Shown: one piece after another, positions 61,156 to 64,000 of the stretch
How the letters are laid out: each line of letters starts with the position of its first letter
Position numbering within the stretch: position 1 is the first letter of the stretch
DNA from: Physcia stellaris
Lineage: Eukaryota > Ascomycota > Lecanoromycetes > Caliciales > Physciaceae
Direction of reading: 5' to 3'
Assembly (NCBI GenBank): GCA_018902385.1
Contig: JABSSW010000031.1
Coordinates: 62,001-126,000 of the forward strand
DNA: 64,000 nucleotides
The notes under the pieces: model-generated
Database searches by the model: none
What the model was told of the DNA's origin: nothing
The model's input: only the letters and a program-made list of their open reading frames with translations
Translations under genes and position numbers: made by a program

Positions 61156-63649
61156 TTGAATCACATGAGTTTTTTTTTATTACGTCAATATTTAAAGAAA
61201 TTGAATTATTTTTATCAAAACGATTGCAAAAATAATCATTGCGATGTTTGCAAATTAATCAAAACAAAAAAAAAATCGAATAAAAAAAATATTCATCATG
61301 TCGAAAAAACGTTTCATATTATTCACACTGATTTAGTATCAATAACGATCGAAAGTTTTGAGAATAAACGCTATTACATCAATATCATCGATGACAAATC
61401 ACGTTGAACGAAAATATACATCGTCAAAAACAAACACGAATGATTACAATGTTTTATCAAATACATCAATTGAATTAAACGTCAATTCGATGTTGACGTC
61501 AAAATCGTACGTACAAATTATGACAACGAATTTCGTAACACGCAATCAATCAACTATTTTGACAATCAAAACATTGAATTCAATTCAATTTCAACAAATG
61601 TTCAAAACGTCAATGATGTAATCGAAACACATCAACGCATTTTTATCATCATGATCAAGACAACGTTATTGACGAAAAACATATCGAATTTTTTGTAATC
61701 AAACATCACATATGCAATAACGTATATCAAAAATCGACGTTCAATTTCGTATTTGAAAAATCAATCATCGTTCGAAAATATTTACGAACAATTTTCGAAA
61801 TTGACGAACATGTATTCATTCGAATCAATCGTTTACGTTGTCATCAACAAAAAAATCAAAAATCATTTGAAATCGAACGTCGAAAAAAAAATTTTATCGA
61901 ATATGACGATGACATCATTTATCGAATTTACATATCGATTAATCAGAAAATCGAACGCGTCAAAAATTTCGATATTTATGATCACAAATCAACATCAAAA
62001 ATTGACATCGAATTCGATGAAAATTTTATCGAATCAATTGTTGATTCAACAATGATGAATTTTTTTGTTATTCACATTGAATTCATTGCAAAAAAACAAA
62101 AAATTCAATTTCAAATTTTTCAAAACATTGAAACTCGATCACATATCAAAATCAAATTTCCAAATATCATCATACAAAAATCAGTGACGTCACAACAACA
62201 AAAGAATTTTCAGAAAGTTTTTCAAAAATACGTTACAATGCGCTCAAACAGAAAGACAACTCGAATAAACTTTTTTATGAATTTTATCGTTTACAATGTC
62301 ATAATTTCTGTCAGTTTCACGATGTTTCACTTAGCAATACGTGAATTGTTCACAAATTGAAATTCAAATTCAAATAATTTAGTTGTTTTGTTCGACAGCA
62401 TTGTTGATTTTCAATCAATTTCAATTACAAACGTTGAATTTGATACGATCAATTTCGTTTCATTGTTGATCGATTACGTCGAAAACATCGACGTTTTTTC
62501 GCTCGAAAAATTCATAACAATGTTGACGATCGATGAGAAAAAATCAAATAATTACAGCGACGTCGCACGAAATTTTCACTTCTCACAATGATTAAAAGCA
62601 ATGAGAAAAAAATTCGATTTTTTATCGAAAAATCACATTTGAAATCTAGTAGATTTCACGCTCGATGAGAAAAATCGCTGAACGATAAATGAATTTACAA
62701 ACTCAAACGCAATGTCGATAACGTTGTAATACGATACAAAACTAAATGATGCGTCAAAAACTTTTTACAACAATACGACATTGATTTTGATCAAATTTTT
62801 GCTTTCGTCGTCAAATCAATGATTTTTCGAATTTTATTCGTCGTTGTCGTTTTTTTGAATTTGAAAATTGAACAAATGAACGTAAAAATTACGTTTTTAT
62901 ACGAATTCATTAATTCAGATATTTACGTTAAATATTCGATTGAATATGACAATGACAAAACTATTTGCAAACTGAACAAAACATTGTATAATCTGAAACA
63001 ATCATTCAGATTCTGATATAAACGTCTGTCCGAATTTTTTTTACAAAAATTAATTTTCAATTTTCTCGACGCGAATCAGAACATATTCGTCACGAACGTT
63101 GATTTCAAAAATTTTATCATTATTACATGAATCGATGATATCAAAATCATTGCTTTCAATAAAATCATGACTAATAAAACAAAAACAGAACTCAATAACG
63201 TTTTCGATATGATTGATTTTGAATCAATAAATTTTTATCTTGATATGATCATTTTCAAAAATTGCGAAATACACATAATTCGTTTTAATCAAAAGACATA
63301 TATTCAACGCGTCGTTAAAAGATTCGATTTACAAAATGCGAAATCAATTCGAACATTCATGAAAAAATCATTTGATTTAATTTTCAACGTTAATCAAATC
63401 ATCGATCAAAATATCAAACAATATCAAACAATGATGAATTCAATCATGTTTGCAATGATAAAAATCAAATCAAATGTAACGAATGCGATTTTCATAATCA
63501 ATCGATTTGTTCAAAATTTCAATTTTAATCATATCAAAACAATCAAACGTGTTATAATTTATCTCAATTTCACGATCGATTTTTGTATAGTTTACGACGA
63601 TAATTTCAACAAGAAATTAAACATCGAAACATATTGCGATGCAAACTGA
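61156..63649 (+). pseudogene. Copia integrase/reverse transcriptase remnant
   Basis: Three open pieces hold recognisable domains. At 61,156-61,407 is a zinc-binding/pre-integrase piece with CDVCK and the first catalytic Asp in HTDLV. At 62,819-63,016 is the reverse-transcriptase core up to LKQS. At 63,167-63,649 is the later reverse transcriptase and connection to RNase H, ending ETYCDAN, where an intact element has its first RNase H acidic residues. The frames do not join. Confidence 0.85.
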
Positions 63650-64000
63650 ACTCGTGACAAAATTTTCAAAAAATTCATCGAAACATATTTGTTTTTATTA
63701 AACGACGAATCAATAAATTGAATGTCAAAATTTCAATTCATCGTGATTACGTTTATTTGCGTCGTCGAATATATGATCATATCATTCGTCGTCAAAGAAA
63801 TTATTTGATTCAAACAATTATTCGTTGATTTACGAACTCAAAATCAATCGAACAATTACGTCAAAATATTGATAAATATTGACAGTCAAAGCGTCAAAAC
63901 ATTCAATGAAAATTCGATACATCATGATCGCATCAAACACGTCGATATCGTATATTATTATGTAAAAAACGAAATTAAAAAAAATCGCATTGAATTCAAA

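Larger units (their letters stand above)
59086..64000 (+). mobile_element. Second Ty1/copia retrotransposon, RIP-degraded, cut by window end
   Basis: AT-rich DNA of the same type as the big block. Plus-strand fragments follow copia order: gag-like pieces (59,376-59,846), a possible protease region (60,772-61,002), the pre-integrase and integrase core (61,156-61,407: CDVCKLIKTKKK and FHIIHTDLVSI), reverse transcriptase (62,819-63,016: IEQMNVKITFLYEF, CKLNKTLYNLKQS) and its end with RNase H start (63,167-63,649: YIQRVVKRFDLQNAKSIRTFM). Stops break every frame. Orientation is opposite to the outer copia of the nested stack. Confidence 0.85.

Overview
The window is genomic DNA of a filamentous ascomycete (Pezizomycotina). 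The genes have several short introns (43-132 nt) with GT(GC)-AG borders. The content is typical of fungal secondary metabolism: three cytochrome P450s, a two-module nonribosomal peptide synthetase (NRPS) and a berberine-bridge-type oxidase. Long, extremely AT-rich blocks hold retrotransposons wrecked by repeat-directed C-to-T mutation (RIP-like). Two compartments alternate: gene-bearing DNA of ordinary composition (1-21,290; 49,741-59,200) and RIP-degraded transposon DNA (about 21,290-49,740; about 59,200-64,000).

Left gene block: a P450 truncated by the window start (-), a divergent P450 (+), a zinc-type class II aldolase-like gene (-), a serine beta-lactamase-like hydrolase (+), two very small ORFs (a possible CX2C-X10-CX2C zinc-ribbon microprotein and a 66-aa protein), a catalase-related gene (-), and an NRPS ending in a thioester reductase domain (-). 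Two modules are visible in the NRPS (C-A-T-C-A-T-R, preceded by a T-domain remnant). It is interrupted by at least five reading-frame breaks, and the first condensation domain has lost its catalytic His, so I call it a pseudogene. Its 5' end faces the transposon block.

Transposon block: LTR pairs and target-site duplications (TSDs) resolve the AT-rich block. A minus-strand Ty1/copia element (22,336-47,205, 233-bp LTRs, TSD TCAAT) holds four later insertions: a Ty3/gypsy element inside one of its LTRs (TSD ATTA), another Ty3/gypsy (TSD ATCGT), and two short elements (TSDs AAAAC and TTCGT). Subtracting the insertions leaves about 5.2 kb, the normal length of a copia element. A sixth element (47,582-49,900, TSD AGCAT) follows. 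The three short elements have unrelated LTRs but carry collinear remnants of one C2H2-zinc-finger protein family. A further copia element starts at about 59,086 and runs off the window.

Right gene block: an NmrA-like NAD(P)-binding protein (+), a secreted FAD-linked oxidase (+), and a P450 with one GC-AG intron (-). With the left block these may be one biosynthetic cluster split by transposons, though co-function cannot be shown from sequence alone.

The most unusual signal is the mutation spectrum. In the last element one LTR is mutated and its twin is spared. The differences fall almost only on CpT and CpC and leave CpA and CpG alone, the reverse of classical Neurospora-type RIP.
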